This document shows positions 12,795-22,451 of a stretch of 64,000 nucleotides of DNA, in pieces (within the stretch, counting starts at the first letter, position 1; each line of letters starts with the position of its first letter). The stretch is from contig MU001493.1 in assembly GCA_010093485.1 (NCBI GenBank), positions 2,654,937 to 2,718,936 of the forward strand, read 5' to 3'. Both the position numbers and the translations under genes were made by a program. This stretch comes from Karstenula rhodostoma CBS 690.94. Taxonomy: Eukaryota > Ascomycota > Dothideomycetes > Pleosporales > Didymosphaeriaceae. Under the pieces are notes generated by a model that made no database searches, was not told where the DNA came from, and saw nothing but the letters and a program-made list of their open reading frames with translations.

Positions 12795-14171
12795 CCACCT
12801 CGAACCCCGATTTTGCTCTCGGTGCGCGTGCTGGTCTGTGTATACGGCAGTGTATCCGAATGTTCAGCTTTGCGATTAATTTTCTTCTTTTAATACAAGA
12901 GACATCCTATAGCAGCAAGATCGACACTGTGCATAGCATAGCTTGCATTACTGTTGCTCAGCAAATGCAGTCTTTATTCCGCATTTTCTTAGTCCGTCCG
13001 TACATAGTCATCCATATGCGATTCTAACTATAGTTTGTCTTTCCCAGCCCTGGGCCCCACCCTCAACCCGCGCTCAAACCCCTCCACCTACTCGCCCCTC
13101 CCCTCTCACCTACATCATCTCCTTATCTCACGCCTTCTTCCCACCTAAGCAGTCTCATGTCTTCATCTCCGCAACACGGGCTGCCGGTCTCACACCCAAA
13201 CTGACTCCCTTTGTGCAACCTTGCCAACTCTCCGTCCGCCGGCTCACCACACCCTGCGCATACCATGCCCATCGAGGTCGCTATTTTCGGTGCCCGGGAG
13301 ATTAGCGAGTGGCGCGGGGCGGAGCTCCCGCTGGCGTCAACACGAACTGGGCATGATGTCAGCAGCACTGCAAGGTACCCGCGGCCCCCACTTTTTGTAA
13401 CCAACGGGCTGGATTGGGTATCGTTGTGGGAGGCGGGCTGAAAGAGGTGGAAAGCGCATTATCTGGATCGAGACAAAGGGTTGGGAAGAGTGAGGTTCTG
13501 TAAGCGGGGAGCGAGGGGTTTGTGGTGGGTTTGTTTACGGGCAAGGTGTGGTGTGCACGCAACATAGATTGAGGCTGTGTATACCTTTGGGAAGGCACTA
13601 TTTGCTTGTGTTTCTGGGTACTCTGGCATATTCGCGATAGAACTTGAGCTTGGTTTCCCTCGATATTGTTCGCTGCACACCGTTTTTCTTTTCTTCATTT
13701 GTGCGCCAGTGTTTTGCGGTTAGAATAGAAGGAACCATATCTTTCAAAGGAGTTTTGAGTAGATTTATCGAATATGTATTATTAACGACAAGTTTTTATC
13801 GCTGTACCGGTTTCATTGACACACTGCCTAACTTACGTTGTTGCCATGACCTTCACCAATGCTCTATATTGTCTGTCTATGAAGCGCGCCCCTGTTTGCA
13901 ATCCGCTTCGGCGTGTCTCAGCAGTCTGCATCAGTTTCTCACACCAAAGCTCCAAGCAGGTGATTGCTTCAACGATAATCTTTTTTCCAATAGCAAGTCA
14001 CAAAGAGATAACTATAAAGCCAGCAGCGCTTCGGTCCTGTGGCCTCACCAGCATTTGTGTTTTCATTTTGTGCCCAAGCGCCTATATGCATCATTCAAAT
14101 AACAACACCGCCGCCTTTCCGGAGACTATGGGCGGGGTTCGCGCGTTTCTTAACTCATCCCCTTACAAACT
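12795..14171. other. Intergenic; pyrimidine-rich then AT-richer DNA
   Basis: The + strand is strongly pyrimidine-rich at about 13040-13150. Beyond 13.6 kb the DNA is AT-richer than the flanking genes and leads into the decayed gene pair. No supported gene was found. Confidence 0.5.
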
Positions 14172-14770
14172 GATAGGCTTCGTTATGTTCTTGGCCGTCT
14201 TACCATGCCGAATGCTCCTCAATTGGATGGGGCTATCGTCGTCAGTTGTATCGATGCAGAGCACTTTGAGAGGGACCAACTGCCTGGTGGCGCGGTATGC
14301 TTGGGGCATTGAAATCTCCAGCTTCAGCTAGAAGAGGCAGAGGCGGATCCCAAATATTTCAATGAGTGGCCCTTTGAGGAAATGACCCATGCAGCGACTG
14401 GGATATTGATACTGCCATCTACATGGCTCTTTATGGACGCAACATGCTGAAGTTTGCAAAGTCGGAGCTCACCTACGGGCGCCTCCCTATTGTCTTCCAC
14501 GACCCTGGGATCCCCACATGTCAGTCGATGGACGATGTCGAGGCCAGTAGTCGTATCTATTCCAACGCGAACTTCGGCATCGCTCGTTATTGCACGCGTT
14601 GCCATCGTACAAACCACTTCAAAAAGGATTGTCGCGCAGGTATTCAGCCGTGCCAAAAGTGCCAGGCGCGCCGTGTACCTGGAAAGGATGGTAAGATTCC
14701 CGCTGTACATTGGTTTACTGCCGGTCGCAGGGCGCAGCTCCCCGAGGATTGCACTTGGGGCTCCTCTTAG
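14172..14770 (+). pseudogene. Decayed RNase H-like (Gfd2/YDR514C-type) gene with CCHC zinc knuckle
   Basis: Pieces of one protein are spread over different frames. From 14172 one frame reads LRYVLGRLTMPNAPQLDG and then IVVSCIDAEHFERD. This aligns with the IIGTARLPNSPQ...IIVITVDTETH segment of the copy at 15739: MPNAPQ/LPNSPQ, then a hydrophobic strand, then IDAE/VDTE. A frame change near 14290 is needed to continue with WGIEISSFS, where the sister copy has LTEIGLNAFQ. From about 14378 another frame runs to 14770 and contains a CCHC zinc knuckle, Cx2Cx4Hx4C (CTRCHRTNHFKKDC), near 14592-14633. Family assignment rests on the sister copy and is moderate; the broken state is clear. Confidence 0.55.
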
Positions 14771-15738
14771 ATGTTTCTCGTGCTTCTCCTCGTCGACGAC
14801 CTCTCTAAAAACCCTCGCATATCCCCATTCCATCGCCCAGCTTTTCCATCCATACACTTGCCATACCTCTCTCTTCTTTGTATCTCCCCCTGATTCCTGA
14901 ACGCGTTTTTTAATATTGCAGTTTCAGCTGGAGCTTTCCGCCTTTCCAATTTGCGGAGAAGGACACTGTTCACCCAAGTTCGTAATCCTTCAACCATCTC
15001 CCCTTTATAGCATCAACCATTGTATTTCATTAGTAGAATTTGCCAGGTTCGCCAACTAATCTGATTCATTTATCATTTTTTTTATATACATACTGTTTTT
15101 TTACTAACCGATATACAGTCTTTATGCTTGCTTTTCGAGGCCAAAGTCTGCAGAGAGATGGTGTAGCCCGAGCTCATTATTCCAACCACATTGGAAGTCG
15201 ATGGCTGTTCACATGAAGAAGAGGCGGAGAGAATTTGCGCTTCGAGACTGCAAAGTTGAAACTCTAATTAAATGGTCGGAGAGGCTTCCTTGTATAGATC
15301 CGCGGTGGTCAAAGTGGCGGGGCACAAGCTTCTTCCCATATTCACCCTATGACTTGCGCGCTCCAGAACGAAACACTTTCCTTATATCAAATATGATACT
15401 TCGCGAGCTTCTGGAAGCCGCGGCAAAACACAGTAAAGGAACTCGGTGGGGTGCCAAAACACAAAGATTTCCAACAGCTCAAACATTTTCCTTATATAAA
15501 CCCGAAAATTTGTATAGAACGCACTCCGCTTCTGCACCCAGAATTAAACACTCTCGAAAGACACGATCGCCTCGTCACCTGGCTTCGACCTACCAGCAGC
15601 CAAAGACCGATCTTTGGCTGCACCTCAACACCAGTCTCCTTCTCAATAGAATTGTAAGTATCTTAACATGACCAGCTACGTATTGGATCAGCTTATAACC
15701 TAATTAAAGTCTTATTATACATCCATCCCATCGCAGCC
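14771..15738. other. AT-rich spacer between two decayed gene copies
   Basis: Long T-rich runs occur around 15075-15105. Short open frames (for example 15201-15671) match nothing I recognise. No gene is supported. Confidence 0.5.
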
Positions 15739-16660
15739 ATGTCTTCGACCACTGCGAACCTCGCCAAGCAGCTTGAGAACTTCTACGATGGTCATTCCGA
15801 ATTGGCCGTCTTCCAAGATATCATTGGTACTGCGCGTCTCCCCAACTCTCCCCAAGAGACAGACTCCATCATTGTCATCACCGTTGACACAGAGACCCAT
15901 GGTAAGCGATCCCTGTGCGAAGTTGAAATCTCCGGGACACAGACACTTCGCAATTTATCCCCAACCTCCTTGAACTACACTAACTTCATACCCTCCCTAT
16001 AGTTCATGACCACTAGAAGCTGACAGAGATCGGTCTCAACGCCTTCCAGGCGAAAGACATCCACCGGTACTCCAACAACTATATAGCGAACCTGTTAAAC
16101 CAGGTCTACTTCTACACCAACGTCTGCTGCCCAACACCCATCTTGTCAACAATGCTCCGTTCCACAAAGGCGACCCGGAGAAAAACCGATTCGGTGGCAC
16201 TCGTTTCACTACACATAAGGAAGCAGAGTTATTCATGGACCAATGGTTTACCTGCTGGCCCCTCAACCCTGCTCAACCGGACCAGGGCAACTGCCCCATC
16301 GTTATCATGGGGCACGACGTCTCTGGTGACGTATCTGGGCTGATGGACTCCCTCCATTGGGATCCGTCCATTACTGGCAGCTTGCTCCGCATCCTCGACA
16401 CCTGGGCAATGGCGCGGTCTGTCCGCATCCCCTCGCGTGGCTACCAGATCGGGTTGGGTACCCTAGTCTCACACTACAACTTCGCATACCGAGGCGTGCA
16501 CACGGCTTCCAACGATGCGGCGTAAACGGTCATATCCGCCATCTTTATGGCTGTGTACGGTAGACGCCAGAATGTCCCTCGCTACAACAAGTCTGTACAG
16601 CAGGTCGTTGACGAGTTGGAGTCCAACAGCGTGGATGAACCGAGGATCAATGGGGCATAG
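15739..16660 (+). pseudogene. Decayed Gfd2/YDR514C-like DEDDh exonuclease-fold gene
   Basis: Exon 1 is 15739-15901. The intron (15902-16002) starts GTAAGC and ends ATAG. Splicing gives ITVDTETHVHDH, where the DTE would be the first acidic pair of a DEDDh fold. Three lesions follow. An in-frame TAG sits at 16014-16016 (HDH*KLTEIG). A single-base frameshift lies near 16119-16121, after which the correct frame is RLLPNTHLVNNAPFHKGDPE. An in-frame TAA at 16523-16525 falls just after the conserved ASNDAA. Translation beyond it continues the family-like pattern to TAG at 16658. Both stops could come from CAG/CAA by C-to-T change, the RIP pattern. The family name is from memory of motif order and was not searched. 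Confidence 0.75.
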
Positions 16661-17813
16661 TCACGTTCTGTACTCGATGCCACCGCAAGGATCATCTTCG
16701 CCCTCAGTGCCACACGCGGGTGTGCTGCGTGAAGTGTAGGGGTGCGGGACGTGACAAGGCTTGGCATAGCCATGTCACCAATGACTGTCACTGGCGAGAT
16801 TAAGAAGGCGGTGGCCGAAGTGCGAATTGATTTTGCTCAGTGTTCTGCACTAACACGCTACCTATCCTTGGAAGATGCACGTTTGGACACTACTCTAGAC
16901 CGTTCACGGTTATTTAGACTATCTGCATTGCAGCATCTTTGGCATTCATCGTTTTTACAAACAACCGGTTGGAAATGATTCTCGGAAATTGACTGGGCGA
17001 AATGGTTCTTTACACACTTGCATGCGGTATATTGTTATTTTTCTACAACCTCGGCCTACATCCCGCATCCGACCGAACATGTTGTTCGTGACAGATGAAT
17101 TTTTGTACCTAGACCGAATCATCTATCATACATTGCACGACGTACCCTGATTGTTCCCAACTATCATTCCAGTGTCAAACACCACCAAAAACGCTCCCCA
17201 ATCCAACCCTACTAACGCTTTTCCCCTCTAACCTTGTGCTTATCACAGCGCTCACACCGCCCTATCCCCTAGACCACACATCTTCCTCCCTATCCCCATA
17301 ACACCCTTCTACGCGCACGCCCACCATCAACATCCCTGAATATAACTTCGATAACCCCATCCCTTTCCCTCACACCCATTTTACTATCCCCGCCCTAACA
17401 CCGACCCTTTTCCGCACCTTTATCCGCCCCCTCCCCCGACCTCATCTTAACAATCCCTCTGATTGCTGTCTGTAGAGAAGCTCAAACACGGTCTCCGCAA
17501 CCAAATCCGACAAGTCCAGCCCAGCCTAGACACGAAGGGAGGTAATGAGTTGTAAGTCCGGTTAACGCCGCGCGCCCTAGATCACAGACAGACCACCAGG
17601 ACCCTTAGCGGGCGGAAAACCACTGGAAAAGCAGACAGGAGTAGAATGTCACTGATCCAAGGGGGAAGGAGGTGTGGACATCGGTGTGGATCTGAACACG
17701 TAGGCGTGTATAAATATGAATACAAACAAGAACTACCACACCACACGCTCCAAACAGCTCCACTTGCTCGACATCCATCTCCTAGCAGAAAAAAACGAGT
17801 ACCAGCGATCAAC
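16661..17813. other. Intergenic with a strand-asymmetric C/T tract
   Basis: From about 17160 to 17470 the + strand is dominated by C, T and A with very little G, including CCCTA-like and CCCCTA-like words but no tandem telomeric array. The end of the interval is the promoter of the MDR dehydrogenase. No gene was seen. Confidence 0.5.
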
Positions 17814-19003
17814 ATGGCTTCTCTCCCGACCACCCACCGCGCCCTCGTCTTGACGGACAAATCCCTCCCCCTCGCCGTGAAAACACTCCCGACGCCCACT
17901 GCTATCCACGGCAGCGCCGTTGTCGAGATCTTCTCCGCGGGTGTACTATCCTACCACCGTGAGGTCTACAACGGTGCCGAGTCGCACGCACACTACTCGC
18001 TCCCCACGCCGCTGGTGACGGGCATGTCAGGTAAACCCCCTCTCTCTATTTTCGTGTTGTCAGTTACTTGATGCTGACGGGCAAAGGTATCGGCCGGATC
18101 GCCGCGCTGGGACCCGACGCCACAGCCCTACAGCCCGGCCAGCTCGTCTTCGTCGACTGCATGATCCGCGCGCGCGACGACCCCGAAACGGCGTTCCTGC
18201 TTGCGATCCACGACAGCGGGACACCGGGGAGCCGGAAGCTGGCGAGGGATGTGTGGCGCGACGGGACGTTTGCGGAGTATGCGCGCGTGCCGCTGGAGAA
18301 CTGCGTACCGCTGGATGAAAAGAGGTTGTGCGGCGAGCTGGGATATGATGTGCATGATTTGATGTACATGGACTACCTGATCGTGCCGTTTGGCGGGTTG
18401 AGGGACATCGGCCTGGAGCCTGGGGAGACGGTGGTGGTGAGCCCTGCGACGGGTGGGTATGGCGGCGCGGCGGTGATGGTCGCGGTTGCCATGGGTGCAA
18501 GAGTGATAGCCATGGGTCGGAACGAGGCTGAGCTGGCACGGCTGAAGAAACATGTGTTGAGCGGCTCACCGAGCGCTAGCATCGAGACGGTGAAGATAAC
18601 AGGCGATGAGACGGCCGATGCGGAGAGCCTGAAGGCATTCGGAGCCATCGATGCGGCGATTGACTTTACGCCGCCGAAAGGGGCAAGCTCAAGTCATGTT
18701 AAGAGCGTCGTCCGTGCTATTCGCAAAGGCGGGCGTATTAGCCTGATGGGATTGAACGAGAATCCCATAGTACCCTGGCTAGTGGTATCGAAGAACATCT
18801 CTCTCAAAGGAAAGCTGATGTATGAAAGAGAAGACCTGGTCTCATTCGCCAAGATGCTGAAAACGGGCTTGTTCCCGCGGGGCAAGCATCTTGTCGATAC
18901 CAAGATCTTCAGCCTGGAGGATTGGAAGGAGTGCTTAGACGTGGCAGCTGAGCACACTGGAATCGGCAGGCGCGTCGTATTTTCTCCCAAGTCGAGTGTG
19001 TGA
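17814..19003 (+). CDS. Zinc-type alcohol dehydrogenase-like MDR oxidoreductase
   Basis: Exons 17814-18030 and 18087-19003 (377 residues). The 56-nt intron starts GTAAAC and ends AAAG, restoring the GMSGIGRI join. An N-terminal GroES-like fold is followed by a Rossmann nucleotide-binding domain with the glycine motif in SPATGGYGGAAVMVAVAMGA. The catalytic zinc ligands of classical alcohol dehydrogenases seem absent: where Cys is expected the sequence reads AGVLSYHREV, and where the GHE motif is expected it reads VTGMSGIG. It may therefore be a zinc-independent NAD(P)H oxidoreductase of unknown substrate. It stands alone, with its 3' end 49 bases from the convergent Rrg8-like gene. The fold call is firm and the substrate unknown. 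Confidence 0.87.
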
Positions 19004-19052
19004 GATGCCTCCTCGGTGTGATAGTGTAGATTAACCGCTGTTTGGCCAGCTT

Positions 19053-20348
19053 TCAATCATCAGGTATAGCGACAATCTTCCTCGGTCGTCCTCTTTTTCT
19101 TGGTGTGATAGGTCCAACTGTGACATCTTTACTTCCTCCACTTTCATTCGATATTTGTTCTGGCTTCGCTGTTTTTTTTAGTGGTGGCCGTCCTCGCCCT
19201 CGCTTTGCTGGTATTGATTTGGCCAAAATTTGGCCACTTCCATCGTGAGCCCAAAAATCCCTCAATGCCTTCGATGGTCTGCCTCTTCCCCGCTTTGGTG
19301 TAACTGCGGCAACCGTAGTGGCTTTGACTTTGCTTTTCGCACCGAGTAGAGGACTGTGCGTCTTGACCGTAGTTGCGAGGACGGTTTTGACCTTGGTCTT
19401 TGAGCCCAGCGGTCGCCCTGGCCTTTTCCTTGGCTGCGCCGATTTCTCTAACTCCGTTCGTGCAATATCAGCCAAGCGTCTTGCCGTCTCCCGTGCTACT
19501 TCTGCTTTGTCCGCAAAGATAGGCGTCCCCATCCACGTAAGCTGAATGTCCGCTACGACGGTACGAGAGGCGCCCTTCTTCCGCAGTTTGGAATATGGAT
19601 CAGTTATAAACCGCCCGTTGGCATCTCGAGGACGGTCCTCGGATTTATACGTCTCCGTCTCCACATCCGTTTCGTTCGTTTCCGGTGGAAGCACAGTATA
19701 TCTCGGCGTCACTCCCACGCCCTCTAAGCCGCGATCCGTAGCCGCTCGATTCCAAACAAACTGCGTGATAGTGCCGCTCTTGCCAATCTGTAGGAAGGCT
19801 ATCGGGCGCGGGCTCAGGTACATTTGCCTTCGCAAGCCTTCGGTGGCTTTTAGGTTGGAAATAAGCAGGCCCAGCACATCCTTGTTTCGCCACTCGTACG
19901 GTACGCTGTGGAAAGCACCTTCCAGCTCCCGAATTGCGTCGGGCGAGCACGTCTTTATCCGCGATTTGCATTGTACGATGACAGGCATGGGCTCGCGCAA
20001 GAACGACAAGATCCAGTGTCCAATCAAGTCAATGCCAGCATCATTCTTCTGCCCCGTGCGAATGAGCGAGAACCCCAGACGTAGCAGAGCCTCTGCTGCT
20101 GTGTATTCGTAGTGAGTTCCAATGTACACGGATCGGTCCGAGCGAAGTTTCGTGCGCTTCGCGTATTCGAGGTACGAGGACAGGGAGTTATGATTCGGCG
20201 ATCCTGGCTTTACGAAAAGTCTCGGTATCTCAACGGGGGCTACGTTCGCGGTAGAGGTATGGTGGACGGCGCCGTGCGGAGTCGCTCGGAGGAGACGCGA
20301 AAGGGGAGTGCGTCGTGTGAGCCATGTTGGGCGGGAAAGAAGACGCAT
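19053..20348 (-). CDS. Rrg8-like mitochondrial PD-(D/E)XK-fold protein with AT-hook-like tail
   Basis: A 431-residue single exon starting at the ATG at 20348. The frame is open further upstream but has no ATG there, and this start gives a classic mitochondrial presequence (MRLLSRPTWLTRRTPLSRLL, with Arg and no acids). Residues 75-130 resemble the restriction-endonuclease-like core of the DUF2034/Rrg8 family, with E81, D107 in AGIDLIG and Q126-C-K128 placed like the PD-(D/E)XK catalytic set. Yeast Rrg8 is needed for mitochondrial genome maintenance and respiratory growth. The C-terminal 130 residues carry four basic GRP-type motifs (RKRPGRPLG, KRGRGRPSK, KRGRGRPPL, RKRGRPRK), which resemble AT-hooks that grip the DNA minor groove. 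The combination suggests action on mitochondrial DNA. Confidence 0.82.
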   Translation of the reverse strand: MRLLSRPTWLTRRTPLSRLLRATPHGAVHHTSTANVAPVEIPRLFVKPGSPNHNSLSSYLEYAKRTKLRSDRSVYIGTHYEYTAAEALLRLGFSLIRTGQKNDAGIDLIGHWILSFLREPMPVIVQCKSRIKTCSPDAIRELEGAFHSVPYEWRNKDVLGLLISNLKATEGLRRQMYLSPRPIAFLQIGKSGTITQFVWNRAATDRGLEGVGVTPRYTVLPPETNETDVETETYKSEDRPRDANGRFITDPYSKLRKKGASRTVVADIQLTWMGTPIFADKAEVARETARRLADIARTELEKSAQPRKRPGRPLGSKTKVKTVLATTVKTHSPLLGAKSKVKATTVAAVTPKRGRGRPSKALRDFWAHDGSGQILAKSIPAKRGRGRPPLKKTAKPEQISNESGGSKDVTVGPITPRKRGRPRKIVAIPDD

Positions 20349-20682
20349 TACGGTTCGGTCAGTACTCTTAAAAAGCGTAAAACCATATTTACAAGGCAAA
20401 AGAGCGACACGAAGCGAAACACGGTCGCTTTCAGGAGTGAAGTGGAACACGCGATAGTCGCGTAGCTTTTCGGACGGCGCCAAGCGAGAGCGACGCGCTA
20501 GTCAGCCCTACGACCAGCATCTACAACCCTTGTCTTGTTCCTGACTTCATCCCGCGGATGCTGTTCCTCTAAGCATCTACAGTCAAGCTTCGAACGAACC
20601 GCCCGACGCAAACAACTCGGCTTCCTCGAATCCCCCACAGACATCATCACGCACAACAACCCCCAGGCGCACAACCTTCACC
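20349..20682. promoter_or_regulatory. Short bidirectional promoter, Rrg8-like / MED21
   Basis: Only 334 bases separate the divergent start codons, so both promoters must lie here. No TATA box or named factor site stands out. Confidence 0.5.
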
Positions 20683-21188
20683 ATGGGCGACATCCTCACC
20701 CAAATCCAAGACGAGCTGGACATGGTACGTACTTCTCCAATCCCACACCTCTCCCCGAACCACACTAACTAACCCGCCACCAGCTCCTCAACCAAATGCA
20801 AGCTTCTTTCGCCTACATCCGCAACCGCGCCCCACCCGCCCCAATCCCAGGCCAACCCACCCTCACCTCAATGCAAGAATTCGAAGCCTCCAACATGGCC
20901 GCCGCGAACCCCTCCGCGCCGCCCCCGCTCCCCTCGCAGGACGAATTCCTCAAAGACATCGCCGAGCTGAGCAGAGACATGGTGCTCAAGGAGCAGCAGC
21001 TCGAGGTGCTGGTGGCGAGTCTGCCGGGGCTGGACAAGAGCGAGGCGGAGCAGGTGGCGCGGATGAAGGAGCTAGAGAGGGAGCTGGAGGGCTTGGAGGG
21101 GGAGAGGAGAAGGGCGCTCGAGGAGAAGGAGGCGTTGCTGAGGAAGGTCGAGGGGAAAATTGCAAAGGCCGGGAAGATGGCGTCGTGA
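20683..21188 (+). CDS. med21: Mediator complex subunit 21 (Srb7)
   Basis: A middle-module subunit of Mediator, which bridges transcription factors and RNA polymerase II in the nucleus. Exons 20683-20724 (14 codons) and 20784-21188 give 148 residues. The intron has a GTACGT donor and a CCACCAG acceptor. The spliced N-terminus MGDILTQIQDELDMLLNQMQ matches the conserved start of Srb7 (DILTQLQ...LDQL). It is followed by a Pro-rich linker and then long charged helices (residues 75-145) expected to form the coiled coil with Med7. Length and architecture match fungal Med21. The tiny first exon is easily missed by gene callers. Confidence 0.93.
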
Positions 21189-22451
21189 AGCAACAGAGCT
21201 AGCGTGTTGTTTACGCTTGTCCTCTGCCTGAACACTACGACCGGCCGCTGATGCACGCATCACGACACCGCAAACGACTGTACCTGGGTTTCGTCCTCCG
21301 ACTATCCAAGGCTCACCGCTGATGACTGGCGACTTTGCAATTCCCAAACACGATACCCAAGTGTACGAGCATCTCCTCGCCCAAGACGTTCCCACAAAAG
21401 GGCATATGGTCGCGGTCCTCCGTCCTACTGGCCACGACGACCTGACGCTCGTGGCTGTCTACAATTTGACAGTCTTGAATGATGGATACGTATGAGTCGT
21501 CAGACGAAGATTGCCAAGCTGTCAGCATTTGTAGGTGTAGATAGGCCTTTTATCGGCCTTTAAGCCGCCAACAAAGTCAAGCCATTGAGTAGGCCTCGAC
21601 ATCTCTCAGTCGTAGCTGGCGTCGGACGCAAAACCCCACCAAAGTACCGACACCTCTTTCGTTCCACCTTCACGCGTCTCGAACGTTTGAAGGTAAGCCA
21701 GGAAGCACATGTACAAGAGTATTGTATAATGGTTCTACTAAATAAAGCCTATGGAGAGTACCATACAATGGGTTCCCACCAAGAACTGAGCGTGCCGTGA
21801 CTCCGGCCACTGGAGCCTTAACCCTATTTACAATCCTATTCCACCGAGCAATGTTGTGGCAGAATCTACATCGTTAATAAATGATAGACAGTGACAAATC
21901 TACATCCGTTGCTAGCATAAATATGAATGCTGCGTCGGAAAGGTGCATTTGGTGGTTGTCGCGCTCGTCCGTGTTGCGTGGGTCTGTAGTCACACACGTC
22001 GACATCATGCGAACATTGAAGGTACGTCACCAGAAGTTGGATGTAAAGGAATCGCATCCTTCCTGCTGCCGGTGGTCGTGCATTGGGCCTCGGTCAGATG
22101 ACCAGTTGAGCGCAAGGGAGTTGTTCGCCTGTGGGTGGTCCGCGGCCTTCCGAGGTTGTCGGGATATTGTTTTCGGATGCAGGTTGCGTTGATCCGATGT
22201 CGGTGTGTCGATGTGTTGTGGCGATGCCTCACTCACCATCACCAATCACCTGCATCTCGCCTCGTGAGGCTTCGGTAGCTAGTCTGTTCTGCTGCAATTG
22301 CTGCAACTACTCGTACACGTTCTGTGGAGGTGTTTCACCCACGAACAGATTAGCGCTAATTAGAGGGGAATGCATATACCTTGCGGTTGGTACGCGTGAA
22401 TGCTCGCTGAACCGCGTCAAAAACTTTTGTGGAATAGCGGAAGTTGATGGA
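21189..22451. other. Intergenic between convergent genes, nothing recognised
   Basis: 1.26 kb between the 3' ends of MED21 and the ThrE-like exporter. No supported frame or repeat was found. Confidence 0.5.

Noticed and set aside
17160..17470. Internal telomere repeat
   Set aside because: CCCTA-like words are irregular and never tandem.
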